A stretch of 64,000 nt of DNA from Ligula intestinalis (lineage: Eukaryota; Platyhelminthes; Cestoda; Diphyllobothriidea; Diphyllobothriidae). The stretch's first letter is position 1. Each line of letters starts with the position of its first letter. The notes below the pieces were generated by a model. That model ran no database searches. It was given only the letters and a program-made list of their open reading frames with translations, and was not told the DNA's origin. The position numbers were made by a program, and so were the translations under genes. Of the stretch, positions 11,136 through 21,203 are shown piece by piece. The stretch covers positions 87,866,331 to 87,930,330 of the forward strand of contig JAYGXS010000002.1 of the NCBI GenBank assembly GCA_036362985.1, read 5' to 3'.

Positions 11136-11371
11136 CATTCGAAAGCTTCTGTACGGCGGACGCAGACCAGCAGATACAGGCCAATTACGCCAGAGCACCC
11201 CTTGATGTTGACAAATTTGAGGTACCCATGGGTAGTGACGGAAATAACTTGAACGAAATTGAGCTAACAAACGGTTCAACGATAAAGATGAACAAGGGCA
11301 TAAAGAAGAAAGAAAGAGCACGGACAATAACGAGGCAGATGAATAAATATACAAAGATGATCACATAACAA
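11136..11371 (+). CDS. possible exon, product unrecognised
   Basis: An acceptor-like AATATTTTCCTACAG is followed by an open frame starting (A)FESFCTADADQQIQANYARA and running through LDVDKFEVPMGSDGNNLNEI to a TAA at 11366-11368. The composition is plausible for protein (acidic, then Lys-rich). No family was recognised and an early donor (GAG|GTACCC near 11220) is also possible. It may equally be a chance open frame. Confidence 0.22.
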
Positions 11372-11518
11372 ATTGACTCATTCCCCTCTAAAAAGAGAAA
11401 GATGCCGCCTCAAAGCTGTCAATATCAACGGAAGGTAATAATGGAAGTTTTGTTCTACACTGTCATTCCTATTTGTGGTGTCGAAATCCGAGTAAGACAT
11501 GTGTTCATTTGCACGCAG

Positions 11519-11779
11519 TTTTAGTGCGTGTGCTTTAGATAACGAGGAGGAAGGTCAACAACTAGTGCTGCGACCCCAGTTTGGAAGCAGTCTCGTTATT
11601 CAACTAGAAAGTGGTCACCTCTCGCGCTCAAATGCTACTCCTGTAGACCTCAGAACACAGCCCATTACTTTAACACAGAGGGAACTGATAAACCTGATTC
11701 AGGGTTACAATCGACAATCGATATTTTACATTGTGGCCCATGGATCGATGATTGGCGCGTTTCTGCCACAGAAGCGTCG
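11519..11779 (+). CDS. possible exon, product unrecognised
   Basis: It lies between CACGCAG and TCG|GTGAGG. The 86-codon frame reads SFSACALDNEEEGQQLVLRP ... SSLVIQLESGHLSRSNATPV ... RELINLIQGYNRQS. Entering phase is 2 and leaving phase is 2. A following candidate (12111-12170; YLQAVDPRKHRLFFLPKVSH) opens after TTGTCAG in the matching phase. Faint likeness to lipid-transfer VPS13-type repeats is only an impression. Confidence 0.25.
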
Positions 11780-12179
11780 GTGAGGTTTGCTAGGTTAGAT
11801 TTGGAAGTCTGGGCCAACACAGTGTTCCAAAACTTTATCAAAATTTAATAATAAAAACGCGTTTGTTGAAAAAAAAATTAGCATTATAACCTCACTTCTT
11901 CCACCCTAATGCAAACCTCGCCAGTCATTTCAAAAACAATCCATGTCTGAGGTCGTTAGATATCATTATTTCTCACTGGATCAATGCACCCTCAAGCTGC
12001 CAAGAGCCTTTTGCTTTTCATAATTACCAGTTTGCTTGCGTTGATTTTTCTACATAACCTTTACTTATTTCTATCGCTTTTCAAAAATTATATCCAACGA
12101 ATTGTCAGGTACCTTCAAGCGGTGGATCCGAGAAAACACCGTCTCTTCTTCTTACCGAAAGTGTCGCATAGGTAGCAAT

Positions 12180-12959
12180 CATGCTGCTCGAAAACCTTAC
12201 CTCGGCTATAAACATGCATACTTTCTGTGTGTAGTTGACAGCGACCAGGCGCGTAACCTGATTAACTCAAGGCTATTCATGAAGCTTGACCTTGAGACTC
12301 GCTACTGTCATTGACTGCGCAACTAAAGAATCCACTGGACTACAAGTATTCGCGAAAGGCAATTTAATTGGTTAGGAGTTAATACTTATTTACGTACCGG
12401 GAGGATGGAAGACAGGACAGGCGAGTCCATTGATACGGCCTGGTTGGGGCTTATTTCACCTTAATTCAGCCAAACATAACCCTGGACCAGAAATGCATGC
12501 ATACGCTCGCACACGGCGCAGACGCGGTTTGTGTACGGGCGCGTGTTAGTGTCTCTGATCACACCTAATAAGTAGGCTTCTGATTGGTTGAATCAAGGTC
12601 ACATTAGCCCGCAACAGACAATACCAATTTATCTGCATCTGCTGTTTTCCCTGACGCGACTCCAGCCTCGCAGTTGGTTAACTGTTCGTGACATTTGCCA
12701 CCCATGCAGAGCTTGCTTACTTCAGGAAGCCAATAGATCACCGGGCTTCCATTTCTAACTCACTCAAGTGCCACAGAAGGCCCTAATATATTTACCGATA
12801 TGTATATTGTCCAATCTCTCGGCATTTATAATTTTTATCGGCTTAAGTCTGCGATAGGTTTCCCATATGTTAGCGTTGTCACACCTACATAACTCGTTTG
12901 CTTTCGGTAGCCGATTTATTCACATGCAACCTTTCCTGGTTGTATAAATAGTAAAACCG
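12180..12959. other. unassigned DNA
   Basis: I see no recognisable element. A purine/pyrimidine-mixed GC-richer patch lies at 12480-12560 and has no open frame. Confidence 0.4.
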
Positions 12960-13165
12960 TAGCGACAGGGAATGGCGGATGGTGGGTACTGATGAGCTTT
13001 ACTTTGATGAAAGGCTTATGACCTATCTGGTAGATGCAGTCTGCGGAGTATCTGGGCCGTATTGGAGTGTTAGTTTGTTTTCCTGGTCCTAGCTAATACT
13101 AGGAGTTATCACTGACCGAATCAGTCCGAAACAGATTATATCAATATACCCGCATTCTCTATTGT
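12960..13165 (+). mobile_element. H2 hammerhead repeat, diverged copy
   Basis: GGGAATGGCGGATGGTGGG, TACTGATGAG, TTTGATGAAAGGCTTATGAC and CTATCTGGTAGATGC align with the H2 body at 20.98-21.10 kb (CAGGTGGTGAGG, CGCTGATGAAC, TCGATGAAGTGCTTATGACC, CATCTGATAGACACC). At 13112-13160, CTGACC ... GGTCCGAAACAG-type text followed by TATATCAATATACCC marks the remains of its hammerhead. It is the most eroded H2 copy in the window. Confidence 0.6.
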
Positions 13166-13740
13166 CTCTTCTCCCGGCAATTATATATTTATCGACTTCA
13201 GACCTGCCTGTTGGTGATCTACGCCAAGTATTCGAAGCTTGCTTTGTGTACCCAATTGATTGTTGTACGCCCACTACTTAACTTATTTAAGTACCCTTTG
13301 AAAACCCCGATTTGAAATCACGTTTTCTCCATTTATGAGATTCCTGATAGGCATTCACTACCACAAGAAACGCATAATAAGGTGACGAGGGGTATGAGGG
13401 CGGAAGTGAAGAAAGACGGTGGTTAAGTGGTTAGATATTCGGGTGAGTATCGCAACGCAATTCTATAAAATATCACACGAGTTCTGGCGATAGAAGTGAA
13501 AATAATATGGATGGGACGCATAAAAATGTTCCTATCGAATGGGTACAGTGAGTGGGGTGAGCAGAGGGGCACCGGTGATCAGCCGCTGAATCCATATGTG
13601 AGCACGGAGTAAGGGGGAACAGGGGGCATGGAGCACAGTCCTATTTGGTGCTTATTCTTAGTCACGTGGTCGCGCAGGCACTCATTTTTAGTTCACATGG
13701 AGTGGTATTGTCAAATGACCCAGTGTAACAGTACGTGGGA

Positions 13741-13759
13741 TGGGGGGGGGGGGGGGGGA
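13741..13759 (+). repeat. poly-G run
   Basis: There are about nineteen consecutive G residues. This is a likely assembly or polymerase slippage point and a possible G-quadruplex former. Confidence 0.85.
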
Positions 13760-14741
13760 GTAGGAGGAAGCAACGGAGATGGGTAAATGATTGAACTATG
13801 TGCAGTAGAGGAATGCTGGGCGTGGAGCGAGTATAATGAGACCCTTTGGACTAAGAACGTAAATCCTAGGTAAAAACTGTCACATAAGGGTAAAAAAGTG
13901 ATCTCATATCAACGCATATGCCAGTGCTCTTACTTGTGCGTGCTTAAACATGTAAACAGAGGCGTTATTGTACAATATGTTTTGGGGCTGGGTAGGGGCG
14001 GGAAAGCATGTGTACATGTATGTACAGGCGTCCAAAAGCTTTGGACTTGAATATTTATATGTGTATAACAGGGAAAGGGAAGGATAAGCGAACTCAGACA
14101 TCAAATCTAGAGAAGAGTTCTTTGGCATGCAGTAAAACTGACATATAGATATATTTGGTTTTTAGCTGCTCTGGTGTGATGAACTAGTCGTGAAAGCGCA
14201 AAGTGAAAAGAAAATCAGATAGAAAACCTGACCTTGTTGGATGGATTGTTGGAGTCGGCAGAGGAGTCCGGAGACAAAAAGGCAGGGAAAGATGGGATCT
14301 CAGTGACACGGGTTTGGTCTTAAGGGATTAATCAGAGGCCATGGAGGACGTACGTTCCCCTTCCTAACTATCATACTCACAGTGTGGTTTAAAAGTATCT
14401 ATGTATTCCTCAAGTAAGAAGAAAGGGCACACAACATAATATAAACCGGCCACACAACTGAAAATCAAGCTGCCTTTAATGCTCTCAGTCCTTTTGTTGT
14501 TAATTTGTAAATGATAACGGTGGATGAATATTTGTAATTGTGTTTCAGGTCTAGCATCTTGCCTGAGATAAAACTCACAAGTGAACAAGTGGAGTGCCGA
14601 GCTCACACAACGGGAGACGCACTGTAGGAGATAAGGACATTTTTTTTATAAGACTAGAGGGCCCAGATACGCGGAAAGGTATGTGAAAGACATGGACTCT
14701 ATAGTATTCACTCTAAATTAGCATACTTTTCTAGGTTAATA

Positions 14742-14747
14742 TTTATT
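14742..14747 (-). terminator. polyadenylation signal of the C-clamp gene
   Basis: A canonical AATAAA on the minus strand lies about 150 bases past the stop codon at 14897-14899. It is the nearest exact match downstream of the last exon. Confidence 0.5.
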
Positions 14748-14896
14748 GGCACCAAGCCGGCAGTGAACACCTGCAGTAAGCAGTACTGATCAAGGGGAGA
14801 GGTGAACGATATTAATTGTGCGGGAGACGGTTTGGAGGCGGAGGTGGAGGGGGAGAAGGCATATTGGTGGGTTTAACTCGGCGGGTGACTAGATAA

Positions 14897-15493
14897 CTAG
14901 GGGCTCCTTGGTGGACCCTGGAAACGGGTGCATGCCTTCTTCCAACGGCATTGCTTGCACCACTTACTCTTGTTTATAGCTCCGTAAACCTTCCGGCACT
15001 TGGCTGCTTCCGAGGGTCGAAAACCAGATTGAGAAATATGCTCTGGAGAGAAAACAGCACCAGCAGTAGCAGTAACATCTGTGACCTCCGCTGTAGGTGG
15101 ATGCTCGCGACTCAGTGCCAAACTGGAAGAAGACACTGTCTCTGAGGGGATGCGATCGCGTGACAGATGCCGCATCATAGATTTTGACGGACCCGCCTCC
15201 TCCGGGCTGGCCTGGCTTTCGACACCCTGTGCTGCTGAGCTTGAAGGGGGCGGCGATGGATGACAGGTTTGCATAGAGGAGGAGGAGGAGGAAGAAGGAC
15301 CTGGCTGTCCGTGGAACTGTAAACTACTAACTGAAGCCAATCGTTCTGTCGAGGATTTTTGCCGAAACTGTTGTGCGTCCTTTTCGGTCATCAGAAGAAG
15401 GTCCAAAGCACTGGTACCGGCCATTTTCGGTGCCGGTTTTAAGAACAGGCCCCAGGGAATAAGAACATTGCTAGATAGTTGTTCGGGTTGTTC
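14897..15493 (-). CDS. C-clamp protein (ZNF395/ZNF704/SLC2A4RG-like), last coding exon
   Basis: This exon encodes 198 residues ending at a TAG (14897-14899). The last 40 residues contain KCRKVYGAINKSKWCKQC followed by RWKKACTRF, a C-clamp with spacing C-x12-C-x2-C-x5-C (Cys codons from 14996-14998 down to 14930-14932). This is the signature at the extreme C-terminus of ZNF395, ZNF704 and SLC2A4RG (GLUT4 enhancer factor), nuclear DNA-binding regulators; the clamp contacts GC-rich DNA. Upstream the exon is Ser/Pro-rich and low in order (PGPSSSSSSSM, PSPPPSSS). The acceptor TTTACCCCTACTCCCTCAACAG sets the start at 15493, so the ATG-initiated open frame reaching 15565 includes intron. Phase 0 matches the upstream exon. 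The C2H2 finger expected in this family was not found in the window. Confidence 0.88.
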   Translation of the reverse strand, partial: EQPEQLSSNVLIPWGLFLKPAPKMAGTSALDLLLMTEKDAQQFRQKSSTERLASVSSLQFHGQPGPSSSSSSSMQTCHPSPPPSSSAAQGVESQASPEEAGPSKSMMRHLSRDRIPSETVSSSSLALSREHPPTAEVTDVTATAGAVFSPEHISQSGFRPSEAAKCRKVYGAINKSKWCKQCRWKKACTRFQGPPRSP

Positions 15494-17884
15494 CTGTTGA
15501 GGGAGTAGGGGTAAAAACCCAAAATATAAGAAGAGCGAGTCAAAGAGTACTGCCAATGTAAACATTAAGAGTAAAATGAAAACTTATGAATTTGAGGTAA
15601 CTAGGAGCGCTGCAGCACTTAACAAACGGCGAGCTTAAGCAAATGCTGGATGTGAATTCGCAAAAGGCTATAGAAATGGCTCTGAGATAGCTCCTGATGA
15701 CAGATGGGAGAAACCTTTCTATAAATATTTTTGTGCTCCAGTAAATAAACAGAAACTACCTTGGAAGCGTTTCAAGTGGTTCCTGTCTTCACCAGTCCAA
15801 TAACTTCTACATATTGATCTCACCATGTGAAGGGTATAAAGATGATGAACTCTAGGTATCAAACATTCATAAACCTTGTGCAACCCTCTCTTTTTCATTA
15901 GCAATTAAATTTTAAAAGTCAGTTCATGAATTGCTGGAAACATCTTTGACAAATTGACCTTTCAAGATTAGAGGTTAATCGACTTTGTTTCTCGTCAGTC
16001 AATTTGGTTGGAACCGGGTGTGGACCCCTTAAACTATAGCTCAAGACCAAAATACATACGAGACTAGTGGTAACAAGGGCTTTTTATGGGAGGCAAAGCA
16101 TTGCTCTTACGTTTCTGTGGAATAGCACTTGGTGTGCTAGCCTGTCTATCAGATATATAATCACATCGAAGTACATTTCTGTTACATACTTCTTTAATGG
16201 CATTATAAAGATATTTTACATGAGAGGTATTAGTGCCATACCATAAACGTTTGCATCTGTTTAAAATAAAGACAAATAGATGTCATTTTTCATGTGTAAA
16301 TGTCTTTTAAGTTAGTGCAAGAAAACTTTCACCAATAACAATCGTCAGTTTTGTCCATAGTTTTGTTCATAACTCGTGAATGCCCTGTTGCAAATAAAAT
16401 GTTGGAATACTTACACAGAGAGTAACAATAAAAACAATATAAGACAAGAAATTCTGTTATCGGTGTGTTTCAAGATAGAATTCAGGTTACTTTCGTGGAG
16501 TTCTCTAAGCCGCTATTCGCGCGAAAAAGCTAACGCATAAACGGGCAATTACGAACAGTGGCGGTGCAACAAGCTACCGATCAGTAAATCTAGTAGTTAA
16601 TTTAAGATTTTAATCACACTTTCCTACCGCTTACTGTCGATAATGTCTTATTGAATCACGTAAAATGGTTTCAGTAAAGAGTGAATACCTTTAAGTTCAA
16701 TGCAGACTTGCGACTAAAGTACCCTGTAAGGGTCATTCTTGAAGTCGATGAAATGTTTGAAAAGTCACTTTCCTCTTGCCTCGAAATCATAGATGAACCA
16801 GTTGTCCATTGACAAAATGCTAGGTTTAGAAAGGTTCTTTCTCACTAACACATTTTATATAACATCAAGGGAGGGAGTACGTAGATCTGTGCTGATGTAC
16901 ATTTGTCGGCAAAGGAGGGAAAATTTCTCCTTGCCGAGGCTGGTGTAGATTTGACCTGTAAAGAGCGTAGGAAGGTGATCTTGCCACGATTTATCATTAG
17001 CAATTTCAGATGTTTGAGCTTTCAGCTTGTTCGCAACGGTCTCATCTGCACGCTCAAAAAATATGCAAAGAAAAGATACCTTTTCACTATATTCCTCTAG
17101 ATGTATCTCCACAGTTTATGCCGACTGCTGTTGGCCGAACCCTACTGGGCAATCGATTAGCACTGGGGATATGTCGGCAGCCGGCACGAAAGTGCAACGC
17201 GCTACAGCAACAGCAGCGGAGGGCGAGTTAGGAGGAAGAGTGCGGTCAGAGTGGCGGAGTGGCCACCGCATCGGCAGAGGTTCGCAGGCCTAGACGCCTC
17301 TTGGAATGTGCCGAAACAGAAAAAAGGTGCACACCCTCAGCTGTGCATTTGCATGTTTGCGCTGGGAGGACAAAAAAAGCTAGAGCGAGCGAGAGAGACG
17401 GCAGCGACACAAATAGCCGCCCGAGACTGAGGCGTAGGCCCTAATAGCGCACACATAAAGCAGCTCCCCTGCCTCCAGACGCATGTCTCGTTCAGACACT
17501 TTGTTTTGGCGCACGGCCTGGGCTGCGAGCAATTGATTTGCAACCTGTGCCACACTGGGCGTGGCTGTATGAGCACCAACGAAAAATGGTTGAAGCCTTC
17601 TTTTTCTGATGCATGCAATATATTGTCTTGGCATAGAAGAAAGGACTGTCTATTTTGTGAAGCCAGACTTAGCAAGAGCTGCCGTCCTACAGTGCCTACG
17701 GACTTTATTTAAGATGTGTCGACAGTCAAACAGGCTGCGGCAGGTTTTTAGAAGGCTTTGCTTTGAGTTAAGGTAGTAGGAAAATAACCAGAACCGTTCC
17801 CACTACAAACGACGACGAGGAGGAGGATAAGAAAAGCAGAGAAAGAGCAGACAGGGAGAAATGAAGCAAAATGAGACCGTTTAC
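15494..17884 (-). other. intron of the C-clamp gene
   Basis: This 2391-bp stretch begins GTAAAC and ends CAACAG on the minus strand. From 17130 to 17580 it is GC- and CpG-rich with several overlapping open frames on both strands that have no recognisable family; that patch might be an alternative exon, a promoter-like island or a repeat. I see nothing else. Confidence 0.7.
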
Positions 17885-18357
17885 CATGTGTTCTCGTGCC
17901 AAAGATGTCGACGGTTCGGGCCAGACCGCTATCTCCGGTCGAAACCGTTTGCTAGGACTAATCTCGGCGGCCACCTGGTCAGTTGGCCTGCTGATGCCCG
18001 ACTTTAATTGATGGCTATATACGGGCGACTGCCTCGGTCGTACGCCTTCGGGTTCATCTGTACAAATACGCTTCCGAAAGCTGCCGAAAGTGCGTTCTGC
18101 TTGACCCACAGGCTCGATGGCGGGCAACTCATCCGCGGATGCCCCGTGTCGAGTGAGGAGAGGGCAGGAAGGCCTGATTACCTGGCTAGGCGAGCGTGGT
18201 TCCGTTCGAGTGGACGAGGAGGAGGGAAGTGAAGGCGTAGCAGACGGAGGGGATAGACGAGAGAGCCAGGAGGCAGTTGACTCGCGGTACCGTTGAGAGG
18301 ACCTCTCCCATTGCAGAAACGAGGACGAACCCTCCGAGCATCGATGGGGTCTTCTGG
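17885..18357 (-). CDS. C-clamp protein, penultimate coding exon
   Basis: The exon encodes about 157 residues, Ser/Pro/Arg-rich (WLSRLSPPSATPSLPSSSS near the start; FGSFRKRICTDEPEGVRPR and AAEISPSKRFRPEI further on). Its donor ATG|GTAAAC leaves phase 0, exactly what the 15493 exon needs, joining ...SLAREHM to EQPEQLSS.... The acceptor is CTTCTGTTTGAGCGCAG (start 18357) or the overlapping CCAG (start 18353). The assignment to the C-clamp gene rests on this phase match, the shared strand and the similar composition, not on a domain of its own. Low-complexity linkers are usual between the finger and the clamp in this family. The open frame past the donor (to 17768) is intronic and hydrophobic by chance. 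Confidence 0.72.
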
Positions 18358-18627
18358 CTGCGCTCAAACAGAAGGTAAACAGGTAATTCTCAATCCAAGT
18401 GTACTTTTAGCATCACACAGTCAGGTTGATTAAAGACAGGGAATGAGACCATTGAAAAAGCACTCTGAAACTGAAAAAAGAGTAGAATATTATTTAAATT
18501 AAGAAACCAAGCAAAAAGCATCTGTTAAATTATAATTTATGAATTAAAGCAAATGTTTGCATTCCAGGTATGTGTAAAGACTGAAAAGAAGAAGCCCTGT
18601 CGATCAGCGGAATCATAGTTTTATTAG

Positions 18628-18667
18628 TCTGAGCTTTCGAAATCTTGCAGAAGTCCTTCGTCAGAGA
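18628..18667 (-). ncRNA. hammerhead-like ribozyme, PLE-4 left arm
   Basis: Minus strand: TCT, CTGACGA, helix II GGACTT/AGATTTC (imperfect), GAAAGCTC, AGA. Helix I pairs TCT/AGA. Confidence 0.6.
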
Positions 18668-18716
18668 TCAAATCATCAACGAAAACAAGCAACATTTATA
18701 AGAAGGAAGGGACAAA

Positions 18717-19035
18717 TTAACCGTCATAGGGGCGAGAAGAGAGGGGAGAAGGAAGAGCCAATAAATCACCAGTTTCATGAGTCTGGAGATACCTGCACAG
18801 GGCAACATATGCGGGCAAAAGCTTGATACATCGGTCAACTGAGTTGTCCTCCGACGTCCAAGCTTCAATCACTTCACGGCCTGTCTTGCTGTCGGTGCGG
18901 GTACTTATCCTCGTAGCTGCGACTTTGAACTCGTGACCCATCTCATAGGTGTTGGCCGCCACTTACGATAATGCGTCACCCCGTCGAACAGCCAACTTGC
19001 GTCCAGTCTGTCCCATGTAATTTATGGGGAAGTTT
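18717..19035 (-). pseudogene. PLE-4 GIY-YIG endonuclease fragment
   Basis: The frame 18962-18717 encodes AANTYEMGHEFKVAATRIST, then SKTGREVIEAWTSEDNSVDR and CIKLLPAYVALCRYLQ. It includes the catalytic Glu of (V)IEAW and the Asn of NSVDRC. Upstream, 19030-18963 retains YMGQTGRKLA-like text (the YIG half) with stops. It closely resembles the endonuclease at 59.17-59.49 kb (HTYETGHEFNFAAVKV; REFIEAWSTDENSVNRC), so it belongs to the same PLE subfamily. Confidence 0.85.
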
Positions 19036-19166
19036 ATAAATGGGATGCTTTACAGTACGTCCAAGTGCTCACTGGGATTTCATCGATCCTCGATTCTCAT
19101 GAACCGGCTGCGCATTGTAGCCTTGACCTGTTCTTTAAATATTGCTTCTTTTCGTTGACGATTTTA

Positions 19167-19208
19167 TCTCTGACGATAAACTCCCGTAAGATTTCGAAAG
19201 CTCAGACT
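19167..19208 (+). ncRNA. hammerhead-like ribozyme, PLE-4 right arm
   Basis: CTGACGA (about 19169-19175), a weak helix II segment, GAAAGCTC (19196-19203), then AGA. It is the inverted partner of the 18628-18667 motif and helix II is eroded. Confidence 0.55.
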
Positions 19209-19235
19209 AATAAAACTATGATCCCAGTGATCGAC

Positions 19236-20464
19236 GTGAATTCATCTTTTCAATCTAGTATTATGCATGTATAGTTCTGGAAGGCATTGCATATAGTAGT
19301 TAAAATGCAAAATTCAGTACTTCATACATATACTGGGCATTAAAATGGGCTTTTGAACCCGTCAGATTGACCGGAAGAAAATAAAGCAATTTGTTTTGAA
19401 CTGCACACACTGCTGCACACACTGCTGCACACGCTTCAGCTTATTTAAATCAGCCTGACTTCAAACAAGGTTAATTAACTTTCAAAAATATGTGGAACAT
19501 AATGACCAATTGTAGTACAGATCAAGTTTGCCACGAAGGAAGATGTCCAAATAAGCTCGTTGAATGTTAAGCATACCATGGATTTAGTACTCCTTGAGAA
19601 ACGAACACATTTTTTGAATTTAAACAACGCATCTATGTCCAAGGAACTAGAATATGACGGCATACCTTGACGGGACTTTGTCACGCTTCTGTCTTACCAT
19701 CGACAGATTAGAATACACATAGGCCTAGCGTTTTTCGCTTAAGAAAAATTAGCAGGCGGACGTCATTCGCAAAAACTGAGTTTTAAGTGTGCCCTAGTTT
19801 CATGGCAACCGTAAAAGAATGGTCTAGAAATTCACAGATGCTCCTCAAATTGCCATGGTCCACGCATTTTAAAAACTGTAACGATTTAATGCACAAAAGG
19901 CTTGCAAACTGGTGCTCAATTGAATAAGGACCTAAAGGGGCATTATGGGGTTAAATACCTGCATGTTAATCTGTATGGTAGACCTAAAGAGACTCACACA
20001 AGCAGACAAAGCAATCATTTAGGGCAAAGACGTTCACGGATAATTCATCGGCTATGTAACCTGTCCATTAGTCAGCACTTCAGGCTGTTAGTATGGTAAG
20101 TTACAACAAAAATTTATATTACTTAAGTCTGTCCATTGGCAGCAAGTGCACATTTCGCAGTAGTTGACGGGTTTCAACGCAAATACGTACTTAAAATTTC
20201 CGTCTGCGCCTATAGACCTTAAATGCACTGATATAAACCGCTATAAATAATTAATTTTTCAGGAGATTTAAAAGCTGAACTCTTCAAACCAGTATATCAA
20301 CCAGAAAGCAGACAGAGAAAGCTGGGGACCAACTGATGAGCCGGACCCCTCGCAGCTGTGTCAAGCAGCGGCAGAATGCTGGCAAACACGTGTCTGGGCC
20401 TTTTAGCTAATACCTAGGCTGTAAGTATGGTGAAAAACAACAATAATATATATTTAGATGTGTG
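19236..20464. other. unassigned DNA
   Basis: Contains only a short tandem repeat of ACTGCTGCACAC (about 19402-19435). I see no gene. Confidence 0.45.
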
Positions 20465-20496
20465 TGCAGAAGGACATTACCACCAAAGACAGGGTA

Positions 20497-20541
20497 CACT
20501 ACGAAGGCCTTTTCTGCCTTGTTAGGCATCATCGGCTAGTG
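20497..20541 (-). ncRNA. hammerhead-like ribozyme, SM-alpha-like copy 2
   Basis: Minus strand: CACTAG, CCGATGA (C replaces U4), helix II GCCT/AGGC with loop AACA, GAA, helix III AAGG/CCTT region, C, then GTAGTG. Helix I CACTA/TAGTG pairs perfectly although its sequence differs from copy 1. The U4 change should impair cleavage. Confidence 0.6.
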
Positions 20542-20582
20542 ATATCCAACCCCAGTGTGGCCGCTGAAATTGCTGTTACACC

Positions 20583-20645
20583 GAGATTTGAACTCATGAT
20601 CTCTCCCGTCAGGGCGAACCTCCTAGCAGTTGAGCTACTAGCCCA
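20583..20645 (-). promoter_or_regulatory. tRNA-like pol III promoter of copy 2
   Basis: Minus strand: A box TAGTAGCTCAACTGCTAGGA and B box GAGTTCAAATCTC (20583-20595), about 30 bases apart. Both fit pol III internal promoter consensus well. It lacks a paired acceptor stem, so it is a SINE head. Confidence 0.7.
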
Positions 20646-20814
20646 CGGTCTAGCTGGTATTAGATTGGGAATTTAAAGTGGCATAGACGCGTACACCGAT
20701 CTGTCAGAGGACCCAATCATCCCCAATATTGCCATTAGAGCTCTCTCTCGAGCCTCCACCGCAAGGCGGCTAGGTTATAGGCAGGACATTACCAGCAAAA
20801 AGAATAAGGCGATC

Positions 20815-20885
20815 TCGGGAACCATTGTTTTATCGTCTTTACGTTTCAAAAGCGTACAGGCTTCCGTCATCAGAGCTGGAAATTG
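20815..20885 (-). mobile_element. PLE 3' end fragment with hammerhead-like motif
   Basis: Minus strand: CTCTGATGA, one extra C, helix II GGAAGC/GCTTTT, GAAACGT, then AAAACAATGGTTCCCGAG, which matches the post-ribozyme text of other PLE ends here (ATGGTTCCAGAGATC at 7.6 kb). It abuts the SM-alpha-like copy 2; the motif spans 20835-20877. Confidence 0.6.
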
Positions 20886-20932
20886 CATATATATATATAG
20901 CAGTAAGGGGGTATGACAGCGTCTGAGGGTAA

Positions 20933-20977
20933 CCTGATACAGAACTGTTTCGGGCTTATAAGCCTTCATCAGCAGTG
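20933..20977 (-). ncRNA. hammerhead-like ribozyme, H2 left arm
   Basis: Minus strand: CTGATGA (20972-20966), helix II GGCT/AGCC region with loop TATA, GAA, helix III ACAG/CTGT with loop TT, cleavage base A. Helix I is weaker than in the right arm because the flank has diverged (CTG/CAG with a bulge). Confidence 0.65.
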
Positions 20978-21125
20978 ACAGCAAATGGCAGGTGGTGAGG
21001 CGCTGATGAACTGCGGTTCGATGAAGTGCTTATGACCCATCTGATAGACACCAGTGGTGGACCAACTGCGCCGTCTGTGAGTGCGTTTGTTTGTGTTGTC
21101 CGACCAGCTGGTGTTCAGGGTTATG

Positions 21126-21170
21126 CTTGGCTGATGAAGGCTAATAAGCCCGAAACAGTTCTGTATCAAG
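21126..21170 (+). ncRNA. hammerhead-like ribozyme, H2 right arm (complete three-helix fold)
   Basis: Helix I CTTGG (21126-21130) pairs fully with TCAAG (21166-21170). The core is CTGATGA (21131-21137) and GAA (21152-21154). Helix II is GGCT/AGCC with loop AATA. Helix III is ACAG/CTGT with loop TT. The cleavage triplet is GTA, which fits the NUH rule. The only non-canonical point is A:C at 10.1:11.1. This is the best-folded hammerhead candidate in the window. Confidence 0.75.
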
Positions 21171-21203
21171 TTACCCCCAGATGCTGTCATACCCCACTTA
21201 CTG

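Larger units (their letters stand above)
18601..19235 (-). mobile_element. PLE-4: endonuclease fragment between inverted PLE ends
   Basis: The left arm (18601-18698) and right arm (19134-19235) are inverted copies of a PLE 3' end, each with a hammerhead-like motif and sharing ATCATAGTTTTATTAGTCTG and GCTTTCGAAATCTT on opposite strands. Between them, minus-strand sequence encodes the C-terminal half of a GIY-YIG endonuclease. The element is 5'-truncated, with an extra inverted 3' end in place of the 5' part. Confidence 0.8.
20465..20800 (-). mobile_element. SM-alpha-like tRNA-derived repeat with hammerhead, copy 2 (permuted)
   Basis: On the minus strand the order is B (20797-20710; GGTAATGTCCTGCCTATAAC, GCGGTGGAGGCTCGAG), A (20715-20675; GTCCTCTGACAGATCGGTGT), tRNA-like head (20645-20583), hammerhead (20541-20497), then B again (20485-20465; GGTAATGTCCTTCTGC). 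The B start recurs 312 bp apart. Copy 1 at 2.9 kb begins and ends with A instead, so the two copies are circular permutations of one unit. Confidence 0.75.

Noticed and set aside
17130..17580. GC-rich intronic open frames (+ and -) as additional exons
   Set aside because: Frames are open on both strands because of base composition; no acceptor/donor pair in a compatible phase stood out.
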